Positions 54,823-64,000 are shown, numbered from the stretch's first letter. The stretch: DNA of 64,000 nucleotides from ZC4RG19 sp046730015 (GCA_046730015.1 JBKPHT010000126.1:1-64000); one strand, 5' to 3'. Program-made: numbers and translations. Notes: generated by a model not told the origin, from the sequence alone.

Positions 54823-54849
54823 GCGACCCCGGTCGTCGGTCCCCGGTTC

Positions 54850-56277
54850 TCAGTCCTCGCCGGGGCGGCGGTCGGCCTCGCCGGCGTCGTCGCCGGAGTA
54901 GCCCGGCGGGTAGGTGCGGGCCAGCTCTTCGGCCGTGGGCTCGTAGGGCTCCCGCGCCTGGGGCGGGAGCAGGTCGGCGATGGCCGCCATCATCCGCTTG
55001 GTGTCGGCGTCGACCGAGTCGCCGTCCACCTCGAACGGCTCGCCCACCCGCACCCGGACGGTCGGCGGGTGCACGACGTTCCACACCCGGGGCAGGCGCT
55101 CGGAACGGGGCCACACCGCCTCGGTGCCCCACAGGCCGATCGGCACGACCGGGACCCGGGTCTGGGCGGCCAGGCGGGCGGCGCCCCACCGGCCCTTCAG
55201 CTCCGGGTCGAAGAACGCCCGGCCCCGCGGGATCGTGCCCTGGGGCAGGATGGCGACCAGCTCGCCGCTGGCCAGCGCGGCGGCCGCCTCCAGCAGCGGG
55301 TCGTCGGAGCCGCTGGCCCGGTCGACGCGGATGCCGCCGAGCGCCCGGGCGATGTTCCCCACGACGGGCGCGTCGAACACCTCGCGCTTGCCGAGGAACC
55401 GGACGGCCCGGCCCCGGCGGGCGAACACGCTCCCCAGGGTGAGCGGGTCGAAGTAGCTGCGATGGTTGGCGACCACGATGGCCGGCCCCGCCTCGGGGAT
55501 GCGGTCGACACCCTCGACGTCGAACCGTACCCAGGGCAGCATCTCCGGCCGGAACACCGTCTGGATCACCCGCTGGGGCTCGATGCCCAGCACCGGCACC
55601 TTGGGCACTCCGGCGGGCACGTCGAGCCAGGTCACCGGCCAGCGGCGGACCACGGCCAGCGCGAGCAGCCGGGGGTCGGGGTTGACGGCCACGGGGTGCC
55701 CGACGGCGCCGAGCAGCGGGTTGTCGTAGTAGGAGTCGCTGTAGGCCCAGCTCTGGTCGAGGCCGACGCCGTTCCCAGCGGCCCAGGCCCGCACCGCCCG
55801 GAGCTTGCCGCGGCCCCACACGAACTCGCCGTCGATGGTGCCGTCGTAGCGGCCCTCGGCGTCGAGCCCGTAGCGGGTGGCGACGACGTCGTCGAAGCCG
55901 AGGGCGTCGGCGAGGGGCCGGATCATGTCCTCGGGCGTGGTGGTGGCGAGGACGAGCCGCCGGCCGTCGGCCCGGTGGTCGTCGATCAGGGGCCGGGCGA
56001 ACGGCTGGACGGCGGAGGCCAGCGTCTCGGCCGCCTTCTCCCCCGCCACCTTCACCTGGTCGCGGGGCCAGCCCCGGGCGAAGCGGGCAGCCTGCCGGGT
56101 GAGGATCATCGAGGGCCGCGTCTCGCCCACCAGGTTGAACAGCCGATAGACGAGGCCCTCGCCGGGGATGCCCCGCCCGGACATCACGCCGGCCTCCCGC
56201 AGCGCCGCCGTGAGCACCGGTCCGCTGGCACCGCGCAGCAGCGTCCGGTCGAGATCGAAGATCGCGGCCCCTGTCAT
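54850..56277 (-). CDS. Fusion: HAD-IB hydrolase + PlsC acyltransferase (Rv2483c-like)
   Basis: A 475-residue bifunctional lipid enzyme candidate. Residues 1-220 are a HAD-IB domain with DLDRTLL, LATTTPEDM and WAYSDSYYDNPLL motifs. Residues 240-440 are a PlsC acyltransferase with NHRSYFD (NHx4D) and LPQGTIPRG, where the usual FPEG Glu is Gln, a variant I recall in mycobacterial homologues. It converges on the GGDEF gene 27 bases away. The combination suggests acylation followed by phosphate removal, for example toward diacylglycerol, but the order and substrates are not established. Confidence 0.85.
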   Translation of the reverse strand: MTGAAIFDLDRTLLRGASGPVLTAALREAGVMSGRGIPGEGLVYRLFNLVGETRPSMILTRQAARFARGWPRDQVKVAGEKAAETLASAVQPFARPLIDDHRADGRRLVLATTTPEDMIRPLADALGFDDVVATRYGLDAEGRYDGTIDGEFVWGRGKLRAVRAWAAGNGVGLDQSWAYSDSYYDNPLLGAVGHPVAVNPDPRLLALAVVRRWPVTWLDVPAGVPKVPVLGIEPQRVIQTVFRPEMLPWVRFDVEGVDRIPEAGPAIVVANHRSYFDPLTLGSVFARRGRAVRFLGKREVFDAPVVGNIARALGGIRVDRASGSDDPLLEAAAALASGELVAILPQGTIPRGRAFFDPELKGRWGAARLAAQTRVPVVPIGLWGTEAVWPRSERLPRVWNVVHPPTVRVRVGEPFEVDGDSVDADTKRMMAAIADLLPPQAREPYEPTAEELARTYPPGYSGDDAGEADRRPGED

Positions 56278-56636
56278 GCCCGGAACCTACCTGAAGGTTG
56301 CGCGAAGAGATCACGTCGGCGTGTCCTCGGCGGCAGCGCCGCCGAGAGCAACGACACTGTTCTTCCCGCTCTTGGCGCCTTCGGCGCCGGGCCGCTCGGG
56401 CCACGGCTCCGCCTGTCGGCGGAGTCTCTTCCGGAAAACGAGAGGAGCCGACCGCGGGTGGGTCGGTCGGCTCCTTCCTGGTGCGGCGCATCGGGAGGGG
56501 GGATCCGTCTGCGGCACTCTGTGTCGAGCAGTGCGATCGGGGGGAGATCGTCACCGCTCGTGTTACCGGCCAGTATGCGACCCGGCCCCGCGATTCGTCA
56601 AACAGTTGTTTGCGATAGGTGCCATCATTGGGAGCG
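56278..56636. other. 359-base divergent intergenic region with a run of hairpins
   Basis: This gap lies between divergent genes, so no transcript should end here. It nevertheless holds four strong inverted repeats in 150 bases: CTCGGCGGC-AGC-GCCGCCGAG (56326-56346), GGCGCC-TTC-GGCGCC (56374-56388), GGCTCCGCC-TGTC-GGCGGAGTC (56405-56426, one G-T pair) and AGGAGCCGACC/GGTCGGCTCCT (56443-56475, loop of 11, followed by TCC). The remainder is less GC-rich and has no convincing reading frame. A small structured RNA ending at the last hairpin is possible. Confidence 0.5.
56599..56612. promoter_or_regulatory. Palindrome upstream of the lysR gene
   Basis: CAAACA-GT-TGTTTG has perfect six-base arms and lies 24 bases before the ATG of the LysR-type regulator in a locally AT-rich stretch. 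It is well placed as an autoregulatory or shared promoter operator. Confidence 0.5.
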
Positions 56637-57563
56637 ATGGACCTCCGCCAGCTCGCCGCCCTGGCCGCCGTCGCCGAGACCGGCTCGTTCTCGGCCGCCG
56701 CCCGCCGCCTCCACACCGTCCAGTCCAACGTCTCGACCCACGTCGCCCGGCTCGAGCAGGAGCTGGGCGCCACCCTCGTCGACCGCTCGACCGGCACGCT
56801 CACCGACGAGGGCGAGGTCGTCGTCGACCGGGCCCGCCGCATCGGCCACGAGATCGAGTCGCTCCGAGCCGACGTCGACTCGATGCTCCACGAGGTGTCC
56901 GGCGAGGTCCGGCTCGGCTGCATCGGCACGGTCAGCCGCTGGCTCGTCCCCGTCCTCCTCGAGCTCATGGCCGACCGCCACCCCAAGGTCCACGTCGTGA
57001 TCGTCGATGCCACCACCACCTCGCTCGTCCCCCAGGTGGTGGCGCAGAGCCTCGACCTGGCCGTCATCAACCTGCCCCTGGCCGGCGGCGAGCTCGCCAC
57101 CGAGCCCCTCTTCGAGGAGGAGCGGATCGTCCTCGCTCCCCACGACCACCCGCTCGCCGCCCACGACCGCCTCGAGCTCGCCGACCTCGCCGGACACGAG
57201 CTGCTGCTCGAGCCCCGCGGCACCGCCTTCCGCGACGTGCTCGACGACGAGGCGACCCGCATCGGCGTCGAGGTCCGGCCCCAGGCCGAGATCGACGGCA
57301 TCCGCCTGCTCACCTCGCTGGCGGCCGCCGGGTTCGGCGCCGCAGTCGTCCCCGCCACCGCCGCACCCCCCACGTACGAGGCCACGTGCCGCCGCGTCCG
57401 GGTCGACGGCCTGCCGGCCCGGGCCGTCGGCCTGGCCACGCCCCGGCGGGGGCGGCTGTCGGCTCCGGCCCGTGCCGTCCGGGCCGCGGTCCACGACAGC
57501 GTGGCCGCCTCCCCCCAGGACGGCGTCCGCCTGACCATGGGGTCGCCGGCTCCGCGGCAGTAG
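56637..57563 (+). CDS. LysR-family transcriptional regulator
   Basis: A 308-residue regulator. Residues 1-60 are the LysR winged helix-turn-helix (MDLRQLAALAAVAETGSFSAAARRLHTVQSNVS), followed by a linker helix and a periplasmic-binding-protein-like effector domain from residue 90 (EVRLGCIGTVSRWLVPVLLEL). The ATG at 56637 was preferred to an upstream GTG at 56619 because LysR proteins normally begin MDLxQL. It reads in the same direction as citrate synthase 43 bases downstream, so control of gltA is plausible. The effector is unknown. Confidence 0.9.
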   Translation: MDLRQLAALAAVAETGSFSAAARRLHTVQSNVSTHVARLEQELGATLVDRSTGTLTDEGEVVVDRARRIGHEIESLRADVDSMLHEVSGEVRLGCIGTVSRWLVPVLLELMADRHPKVHVVIVDATTTSLVPQVVAQSLDLAVINLPLAGGELATEPLFEEERIVLAPHDHPLAAHDRLELADLAGHELLLEPRGTAFRDVLDDEATRIGVEVRPQAEIDGIRLLTSLAAAGFGAAVVPATAAPPTYEATCRRVRVDGLPARAVGLATPRRGRLSAPARAVRAAVHDSVAASPQDGVRLTMGSPAPRQ

Positions 57564-57606
57564 CCTCGACCCGGAGTCGAGATCACGATCGAGGAGCGCT
57601 GCGGCC

Positions 57607-58878
<1,272 letters not shown>

Positions 58879-58911
58879 GCCGGCCCGCCCGGCGCGCGTT
58901 CGAGGAGGGGG

Positions 58912-59856
58912 ATGCACGCGGTCACCATCGTCGACGGCGCGCTCGCGTGGCGCGAGAACCCCGACCCCGTGCCCGGCACCGGCGAGCTGCTCGTCTGGGT
59001 CCGGGCCGCGGGGGTGTGCCGGGGCGACCTGATGCAGCGGGACGGCCTGTACCCGCCGCCGCCCGGCACCGCCCCGCCCGACCTGCCCGGCATGGAGCTG
59101 GCCGGCGAGGTCGTCGCCTGCGGGCCCGGCACCCGCCGGTTCGGGGTCGGCGACCGGATCATGGCCGTGGTCCCCGGCGCCGCCCAGGCCGAGCTGGCCG
59201 TGGTCCCCGAGCTGGTCGTCCTGCCGGTGCCGGAGGGCGTGCCGTGGGAGCGGGCCGGCGGCTTCCCCGAGAACTACACGACCGCCCACGACGCCCTGTT
59301 CACCCAATGCGGGCTGGCCGTCGGCGAGCGGGTCTGCATCCATGGCGCCGCGGGCGGGGTCGGCACCGCCGCGGTCGAGCTGGCCGTGGCGGCCGGCGCC
59401 CGGGTCGTCGCGACCGTGCGGAACCCGGCCTCGCGGGATGGCGTCGCCGCCCTGGGCGCCACGGTCGTCGCGCCCGACGACTTCGTCGACCACGGGCCGT
59501 TCGACGTCGTCCTCGAGCTGGTCGGCGGCGTCAACATGGCCGCCAACCTGCGGGCCCTGGCCACCTGGGGGCGGATCAGCGTCATCGGCGTCGGCGCCGG
59601 TCTCAGCGCGGAGATCAGCCTGCTCGACCTCATGGCCCGGCGAGGCCGCATCCACGGCTCCACCCTGCGCCCCCGCCCGCCCGAGGAGAAGGCGGCCGCC
59701 GCCCGCCGGGTCGAGCGCCACGCCCTGCCGCTCCTCGCGTCCGGCGGGCTCACCGTCCCCCTCGCGGCCACGTTCCCCATGCCCGAGGCCGCGGCCGCCT
59801 ACGACCGGTTCGCCGCCGGCGGCAAGCTGGGCAAGATCGTGCTGACCGCGGACTGA
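58912..59856 (+). CDS. NADPH:quinone reductase-like MDR oxidoreductase
   Basis: A 314-residue zinc-free medium-chain oxidoreductase of the quinone oxidoreductase group. The N-terminal GroES-like domain has VRAAGVCRGDLMQRDGLYP and LPGMELAGEVVACGPG. The Rossmann fold is CIHGAAGGVGTAAVELAVAAGA. The structural-zinc cysteines are missing, as expected for this branch. A GAGGAGGGGG ribosome site immediately precedes the ATG. It is 33 bases after gltA and probably co-transcribed. It converges on the thioesterase gene. The physiological quinone or enal substrate is unknown. Confidence 0.85.
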   Translation: MHAVTIVDGALAWRENPDPVPGTGELLVWVRAAGVCRGDLMQRDGLYPPPPGTAPPDLPGMELAGEVVACGPGTRRFGVGDRIMAVVPGAAQAELAVVPELVVLPVPEGVPWERAGGFPENYTTAHDALFTQCGLAVGERVCIHGAAGGVGTAAVELAVAAGARVVATVRNPASRDGVAALGATVVAPDDFVDHGPFDVVLELVGGVNMAANLRALATWGRISVIGVGAGLSAEISLLDLMARRGRIHGSTLRPRPPEEKAAAARRVERHALPLLASGGLTVPLAATFPMPEAAAAYDRFAAGGKLGKIVLTAD

Positions 59857-59866
59857 ACCGCGGCGG

Positions 59867-60649
59867 TCACGGGGCCGGCGGTAGGTCGACGCCGGCCGGC
59901 AGGGGCACCACCCGGGCGGCGGCCTGGACCGCGCCGGCGACCGTGAACCAGAGGGCCAGGTGGTCGTCGGACTCCTCGAGCAGCAGCTCGACGGCGACGC
60001 CGGCGGGGATGCCGGGGCCGTACTCGATCACCGCCCGGTGCGGGCCGCCCAGCAACCGGTGGGCGAACACCGTGCCGGGCTCGATCTGCTCCTCGACCGC
60101 CGCCCAGTAGGCCGCGTTGTTGACGTGTCCGAGGAGATCGATGTCCACGGCCCGCAGCGGCCACGGGACCGCGGCCGCACCCACCGGAGGGTCGCCGAGC
60201 CACAGCCGGCTCGACACCCGGCGGCCGCCGGCGGCGTCCCCGTAGGTGGCGAGGAACCGGTCACTCAGCCGGGCCGGGGCCATCGTGGTGACGTCGACGT
60301 GCACCCACAGCGTGTTGACCTCGATGCGGCCGCCGTCGCCGCCGACCACGGACAGCCGGCGCTCGGCCCACCGCCCGCCAAGCCCGCCGCACCAGGTCGC
60401 CAGGTCGATCCACTCCCGCCACCGGGGCGGGCGGTGGACGTCGACGACGGCCCGCCGGACGACCCAGGTCGTGTCGGTGTCGTCGATGCCGCTGTCGTTG
60501 GTGTCGTCGTTGCCGATGTCCTGCAGGTAGCGGGCGCACGCGTCGAGGCGGAGGCGGCCCGTGGGGTCGGCGTCGGCCAGGCGGACCCGGCGGCCGGACC
60601 GGAACACCCGCCCCTCGGCGGGCGGCGGCACCAGAGGTTCGTCGAGCAC
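59867..60649 (-). CDS. Acyl-ACP thioesterase (FatA/FatB-like double hotdog)
   Basis: A 260-residue protein with two hotdog repeats. The first has RRVRLADADPTGRLRLDACARYLQD, and the second DIDLLGHVNNAAYWAAVEEQI. The latter matches the D-x-N-x-H/E region of plant-type acyl-ACP thioesterases, where Asn and His act in hydrolysis of the acyl-ACP thioester to release free fatty acid. Translation uses GTG 60649. It is divergent from the ketosynthase gene across 263 bases, and both belong to fatty-acyl chemistry, so a shared pathway is likely. Confidence 0.82.
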   Translation of the reverse strand: MLDEPLVPPPAEGRVFRSGRRVRLADADPTGRLRLDACARYLQDIGNDDTNDSGIDDTDTTWVVRRAVVDVHRPPRWREWIDLATWCGGLGGRWAERRLSVVGGDGGRIEVNTLWVHVDVTTMAPARLSDRFLATYGDAAGGRRVSSRLWLGDPPVGAAAVPWPLRAVDIDLLGHVNNAAYWAAVEEQIEPGTVFAHRLLGGPHRAVIEYGPGIPAGVAVELLLEESDDHLALWFTVAGAVQAAARVVPLPAGVDLPPAP

Positions 60650-60822
60650 GGGGACCGGTTCTAGCGGGTCGGCGCCGCCGGGGCGAGCGTGTCGCCGCCA
60701 CGGAGAGCGCTCGACGGCGATATGGCGGCGCCGGAAACGGTCACGAAACGCGGAATTCCATCAACCGTCAGCCGGCGCCGACTGAGTGACGAACATCACC
60801 GAATTCTTCTGTCCACGCGCTC

Positions 60823-60850
60823 TTGCACGGGATGTGCAGCCTGCTACACC
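60823..60850 (+). promoter_or_regulatory. Candidate promoter with inverted repeat, ketosynthase gene
   Basis: TTGCAC (60823-60828) and TACACC (60845-60850) are separated by 16 bases, resembling a -35/-10 pair, 62 bases before the ketosynthase start. The -35 box is inside an inverted repeat TGCAC-GGGAT-GTGCA (60824-60838) that could be an operator. The divergent gap also has AT-richer sequence from 60717 to 60810. No regulator gene is adjacent. Confidence 0.35.
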
Positions 60851-60912
60851 GTGTGAAGCACGCCAGTCGTTTCCCCCAAACGAACCCCCGAACGAGCGCG
60901 CGAGGAACCACC

Positions 60913-62091
60913 ATGCCTTCCCCTTTCTCGATCCACGACGTCCATGTGACCGGCTCAGGCGCCTTCCTTCCCGGCGACCCGGTGGGCAACGACGAGGTCG
61001 AGGCCGTGCTCGGCCAGATCGGCCCCCGGCCGTCCCGCTACCGCCGGACGATCCAGTCGCTCAACGGCATCCGGTCCCGGCACTACGCGCTGCGCGACGG
61101 CGAGGCCACCCACCTGAACGAGGAGCTCGCCGCCAACGCGGTGATCGCCGCCCTCGACCGCCGGGCGCTGCCGCTCGACGAGGTCGGCATGCTGGCGGTC
61201 GGCACGACGCTGGCCGACCTGCTGATGCCGGGCTTCGGCTCGATGGTCCACGGCCGCCTCGGGGCACCCCCGCTGGAGGTGCTGTCCGCCGCCGGCATCT
61301 GCGCCTCGGGCGCCGCCGCCCTGCAGCACGCGTGGACGGCGGTGATGGCCGGGCGCCACGAGGTGGCGGTCGCGGCCGGCTCCGAGCTGTCCAGCGCCAT
61401 GATGAAGGCCAGCCGGTTCGAGCTGGAGAGCCAGCTGGCGCCCGGTCGGGACGACCCCGCCACGGCCTACCGGTGGTTCAACGCCGAGTTCCTGCGGTGG
61501 ATGCTGTCCGACGGCGCGGGCGCGCTGGTGCTGGAGCGCCGGCCCCATGCCTCCGAGCCGTCGCTGCGGATCGACTGGATCGAGCTGACCTCCTACGCCG
61601 GCGGCCTGCCGACGTGCATGTTCCTCGGCTCCAGCGACCCCCGGGACGTCGTCGCCGGCAAGACCTGGCTCACGCGCGACACGCCCACCGACGCCGACCG
61701 CGACGGCATGCTCGTCGTCCGCCAGGACACCGACCTGCTGGGCGAGCACATCGTGACCACCGCGGGCGAGGAGCTGCGGCGGCTGACGAAGGTCGGTCGC
61801 ATCGACCCCGACCTCGCCTACGACTGGTTCCTGCCCCACATCAGCTCGTACGTGTTCAAGGACCAGCTCGCGGCCACGCTCCGGGAGGTGGGGCTCGACC
61901 TGCCCACCGACCGCTGGTTCACCAACCTGGCGACCAAGGGCAACACGGGTGCGGCGTCGATCTACATCATGCTCGACGAGGCGCTGACCACCGGAATGTT
62001 CCGCCCCGGCGACCGGATCCTGGCCATGGTCCCGGAGTCGGGCCGCTTCGCCATGAGCTTCATGCAGTTCACCTGTGTCGCACCGGGTTGA
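60913..62091 (+). CDS. StlD/DarB-like ketosynthase III
   Basis: A 392-residue thiolase-fold condensing enzyme. The triad is intact: Cys130 (AAGICASGAAAL), His309 (FLPHISSYVFK) and Asn344 (TKGNTGAAS). The N-terminal block around residues 18-58 (LPGDPVGNDEVEAVLG, RTIQSLNGIRSRHYAL) resembles the StlD/DarB group that condenses beta-ketoacyl units into cyclohexanedione or dialkylresorcinol precursors rather than housekeeping FabH. The ATG at 60913 follows GAGGAA and is preferred over an in-frame ATG at 60823. It leads a block with an oxidase, an unknown protein and an exporter. Confidence 0.8.
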   Translation: MPSPFSIHDVHVTGSGAFLPGDPVGNDEVEAVLGQIGPRPSRYRRTIQSLNGIRSRHYALRDGEATHLNEELAANAVIAALDRRALPLDEVGMLAVGTTLADLLMPGFGSMVHGRLGAPPLEVLSAAGICASGAAALQHAWTAVMAGRHEVAVAAGSELSSAMMKASRFELESQLAPGRDDPATAYRWFNAEFLRWMLSDGAGALVLERRPHASEPSLRIDWIELTSYAGGLPTCMFLGSSDPRDVVAGKTWLTRDTPTDADRDGMLVVRQDTDLLGEHIVTTAGEELRRLTKVGRIDPDLAYDWFLPHISSYVFKDQLAATLREVGLDLPTDRWFTNLATKGNTGAASIYIMLDEALTTGMFRPGDRILAMVPESGRFAMSFMQFTCVAPG

Positions 62092-62152
62092 GCCCATATT
62101 TGAGTAATCCCTAATCGCGCTATTCCACCATCTCGCCAAGGAGACACATCAG

Positions 62153-62884
62153 ATGACGATCGTCGACGAGACCGACGTGCTGTCCCGATCGCCGCTCGGC
62201 CCCTGCCCCGCCGACGCCACCCCCACCACCGCCCGGCTCTGGAACGAGCTCGCCCTGGTGTGGGCCGACTTCGAGCGGAGGCTCGGCGCCATCCCCGTCG
62301 TCCGCCACATGGAGGACGGCACCATCACCGTCGAGGAGTACCGCGACCTCCTGCTCAACCTGCGCCAGCAGGTGATCGAGGGCGGCCGCTGGATCGCCCT
62401 CACCGCGTCCAGCATGTCGATCGACCTGATCGCCGTCCGGTCGCTGCTCATCCGCCACGCGGCCGAGGAGCACATGGACTTCCGCATGCTGGAGCACGAC
62501 TTCGCCTCGGTGGGCGGCGACCCCGGGCTGATGCAGTCCACCCCCAAGAACATCGGCTCGGAAGCGTTCTCCGCCTTCATGTTCCACCAGGCCGGCCAGG
62601 ACGACCCGCTCGACCTGTTCGGCGCGATGTTCGTCATCGAGGGCCTCGGCGCCTGCAAGGCCGCGCGATGGGCCGAGGGCATCAAGGCCTCGCTCGGCCT
62701 CGACGACAGCCAGGTGCGGTTCCTCTCCTACCACGGGGTCAACGACGACACCCACTACGACAAGCTGCGCGGCGTCCTCGCCAACCCGCTGGTGGACGAC
62801 GACCTGGCCCGGCGGCTGGTACGCACCGCCAAGGTCGTGGCCCGGCTCTACGCCCTGCAGCTCGAGGAGCTGGGGAACGTCTGA
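62153..62884 (+). CDS. Heme-oxygenase-fold di-iron oxidase (iron-containing redox enzyme family)
   Basis: A 243-residue all-helical protein of the TenA/UndA-like HDO superfamily. Candidate metal ligands are Glu77 (RQQVIEGGRW), Glu106/His107 (RHAAEEHMDF), Glu163 (MFVIEGLGA), and His194, Asp199 and His201 (YHGVNDDTHYD). Members oxidise fatty-acyl or amino-acid-like substrates with O2; UndA forms terminal alkenes from fatty acids. AAGGAGA sits eight bases before the ATG. It is 61 bases after the ketosynthase and overlaps the next gene by one base. It probably modifies the ketosynthase product. Confidence 0.78.
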   Translation: MTIVDETDVLSRSPLGPCPADATPTTARLWNELALVWADFERRLGAIPVVRHMEDGTITVEEYRDLLLNLRQQVIEGGRWIALTASSMSIDLIAVRSLLIRHAAEEHMDFRMLEHDFASVGGDPGLMQSTPKNIGSEAFSAFMFHQAGQDDPLDLFGAMFVIEGLGACKAARWAEGIKASLGLDDSQVRFLSYHGVNDDTHYDKLRGVLANPLVDDDLARRLVRTAKVVARLYALQLEELGNV

Positions 62885-63807
62885 TGGGCGTCACCGCCAA
62901 CGAGCCACCGCGGCCCGACCGCGCCAACCCGAGCATCTGGGACGCGATGGCCGCCGACCCGCTGCTGCACGTCGACGATCGCAGCCGGGCGCTCCAGGTG
63001 GCCGACTCCCGGCGCTGGACCCGACGCCACCTCCGGCCCGTCACCCGGATGGCCTGCATGGCCGTGGTGTGGACCGCCCTGGCCGTGAAGCGGACCGTGC
63101 CGCCGCTGCGGCGGGGCAGCGAGGCGATGCTCAACCGCATCGGGCCCCGGTTCATGCAGCGGTGGACCTCGCCCGAGGCGCTGGAGCTCGTGCTCCGGCA
63201 CTTCGCCATCGAGACCCAGCTGGTGAACTTCGTCGCCCGCAACAGCGGCGGCCCCGTCCCCGAGGTCGACCTCCTGCCCCGGCGGGCGGCCGAGCTGGGC
63301 GACTGGCGGGGGCAGAACGCGGTCGTCCGCCACGACGCCAACATCTTCAACCTGTTCATCGACCTGGGCTCGACGCCGGGCGTCGACGTCCACACCCCCC
63401 GGCGGCCGGAGGACCTCGACTTCTCGATGCTGACGCTGCCCAGCGTCGACGTCGAGCCCGCCACCCGGCGGTGGCTGCGCCTCGACCTGCAGTCGACCCT
63501 CGACGTCATCGTGGCCACGCTCGCCGTGTTCATGGACCACGACACGGCCGAGCGGGCGGTCAACTCGCTGCAGCTCGACGAGAGCCTGCTGGCCGCCGTG
63601 GCCAACCTGACCGGCGACCCCGTGTTCCGCACCTGGGCGCCGATCAAGTTCACCAACTGGGTGGGCATGACCGGTGACGTCGGCCGTGACCTCCACTGGC
63701 ACTTCATCGTGACCGAGTACGCCCACACCCGGCTGTGCCGGATGCGGGACGCGGTCGCGGAGACGTCGGCCGCCCCCGGCCGGGTCGCCGCGGGCGCGGG
63801 GGCCTGA
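62884..63807 (+). CDS. Conserved-looking protein of unknown function
   Basis: A 307-residue mainly helical protein. I do not recognise a family. Residues 45-75 are hydrophobic and basic (MACMAVVWTALAVKRTVPP) and could touch the membrane. The centre has HFAIETQLVNFVARN and VRHDANIFNLFID with several His, Glu and Asp residues, and the end has HWHFIVTEYAHTRL. The histidine/acid pattern could bind metal. It is fused by overlap to the di-iron oxidase gene upstream (TGATG) and is one base from the exporter gene, so it is likely a dedicated enzyme of the cluster. Confidence 0.6.
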   Translation: MGVTANEPPRPDRANPSIWDAMAADPLLHVDDRSRALQVADSRRWTRRHLRPVTRMACMAVVWTALAVKRTVPPLRRGSEAMLNRIGPRFMQRWTSPEALELVLRHFAIETQLVNFVARNSGGPVPEVDLLPRRAAELGDWRGQNAVVRHDANIFNLFIDLGSTPGVDVHTPRRPEDLDFSMLTLPSVDVEPATRRWLRLDLQSTLDVIVATLAVFMDHDTAERAVNSLQLDESLLAAVANLTGDPVFRTWAPIKFTNWVGMTGDVGRDLHWHFIVTEYAHTRLCRMRDAVAETSAAPGRVAAGAGA

Positions 63808-63808
63808 C

Positions 63809-64000
63809 GTGACGGGGCGGTGGGTGGCGGCCTACGCCCGCGCCGTCACCCGCCGCCCCGGCATGGCCCTGGCCGCCACGGTGGCCACCACCCTGGTCCT
63901 GGGCGTCGCCGCCGCCGGCGTGCGCCTCGACAACAACTTCGCCGCGCTGTTCGCGTCGTCCAGCGCCGAGGCCCGGACCCGGGAGGAGTACCGGGCGGCA
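63809..64000 (+). CDS. MMPL/RND-family exporter, N-terminus (cut by window end)
   Basis: Sixty-four codons from GTG 63809 to the window edge. A short basic cytoplasmic start (RWVAAYARAVTRRPG) is followed by one membrane helix (MALAATVATTLVLGVAAAGV) and RLDNNFAALFASSSAEART, the start of the first large outer loop. This layout is typical of RND/MMPL lipid exporters. The stop lies outside the window. Its position directly after the ketosynthase/oxidase genes suggests that it exports the lipid product. Confidence 0.72.
   Translation, partial: MTGRWVAAYARAVTRRPGMALAATVATTLVLGVAAAGVRLDNNFAALFASSSAEARTREEYRAA

Overview
The window is very GC-rich, almost fully coding, and uses many GTG starts, 4-base ATGA/GTGA overlaps and GAGGAG-type ribosome sites. 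A CarD regulator, a mycothiol ligase (MshC), an F420:NADP reductase, a DUF222/13E12 remnant and a protein opening with a 'GPDWWQASDDKWYPPP' motif point to a chromosomal segment of a high-GC actinobacterium. The last motif and the gene mix suggest class Acidimicrobiia. That placement is inference; no rRNA is present. About 50 intact genes, two gene remnants and one tRNA are seen, with no CRISPR array, integrase or insertion sequence.

Layout. 1-0.9 kb holds two abutting gene remnants (DUF222/HNH and XRE-TPR). 1.0-6.9 kb is a minus-strand housekeeping operon: npdG, mshC, acyltransferase, thrS, HIT protein, membrane protein. Three tandem hairpins precede it. 7-12 kb has an M23 peptidase, an ABC ATPase, an SRPBCC protein, thiamine pyrophosphokinase and two acyl-CoA dehydrogenases. 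12.3-21.7 kb has carD, a DUF2510/FxLYD-like membrane protein, a methyltransferase and flippase next to tRNA-Val(CAC), an amidase, an MFS exporter and the divergent murF/ddl pair.

21.8-34.4 kb is a lipid-type locus. A TetR regulator with a palindromic operator faces a fused acyl reductase/HAD protein, a zinc alcohol dehydrogenase, a LarA-like (DUF2088) protein and a PlsC-type acyltransferase. After a strong hairpin come a small protein, a GMC oxidoreductase, two extended SDRs and a GT-C-like membrane protein. 34.7-43.8 kb has gltB (no gltD seen), a membrane pseudokinase and a second GT-C-like protein.

43.8-49.9 kb is a minus-strand operon for a CDP-3,6-dideoxyhexose: cytidylyltransferase, CDP-glucose 4,6-dehydratase, an E1 3-dehydrase with its complete iron-sulfur motif, an RmlC-like epimerase, an SDR and a glycosyltransferase-methyltransferase fusion. 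The gene order resembles the CDP-ascarylose pathway, but the E3 reductase is missing. A GntR regulator separates it from the TCA-cycle genes: aconitase, coupled to a VOC-PAS-GAF-GGDEF protein, then a HAD/PlsC fusion, a LysR regulator and citrate synthase.

59.9-64.0 kb opens what looks like a lipid natural-product cluster: an acyl-ACP thioesterase, divergent from a StlD/DarB-like ketosynthase III, a heme-oxygenase-fold di-iron oxidase, an unknown protein and the start of an MMPL/RND exporter cut by the window edge. This cluster, the CDP-dideoxyhexose operon, the TetR-controlled lipid locus and a string of hairpins at 56.33-56.48 kb are the best candidates for undescribed biology.
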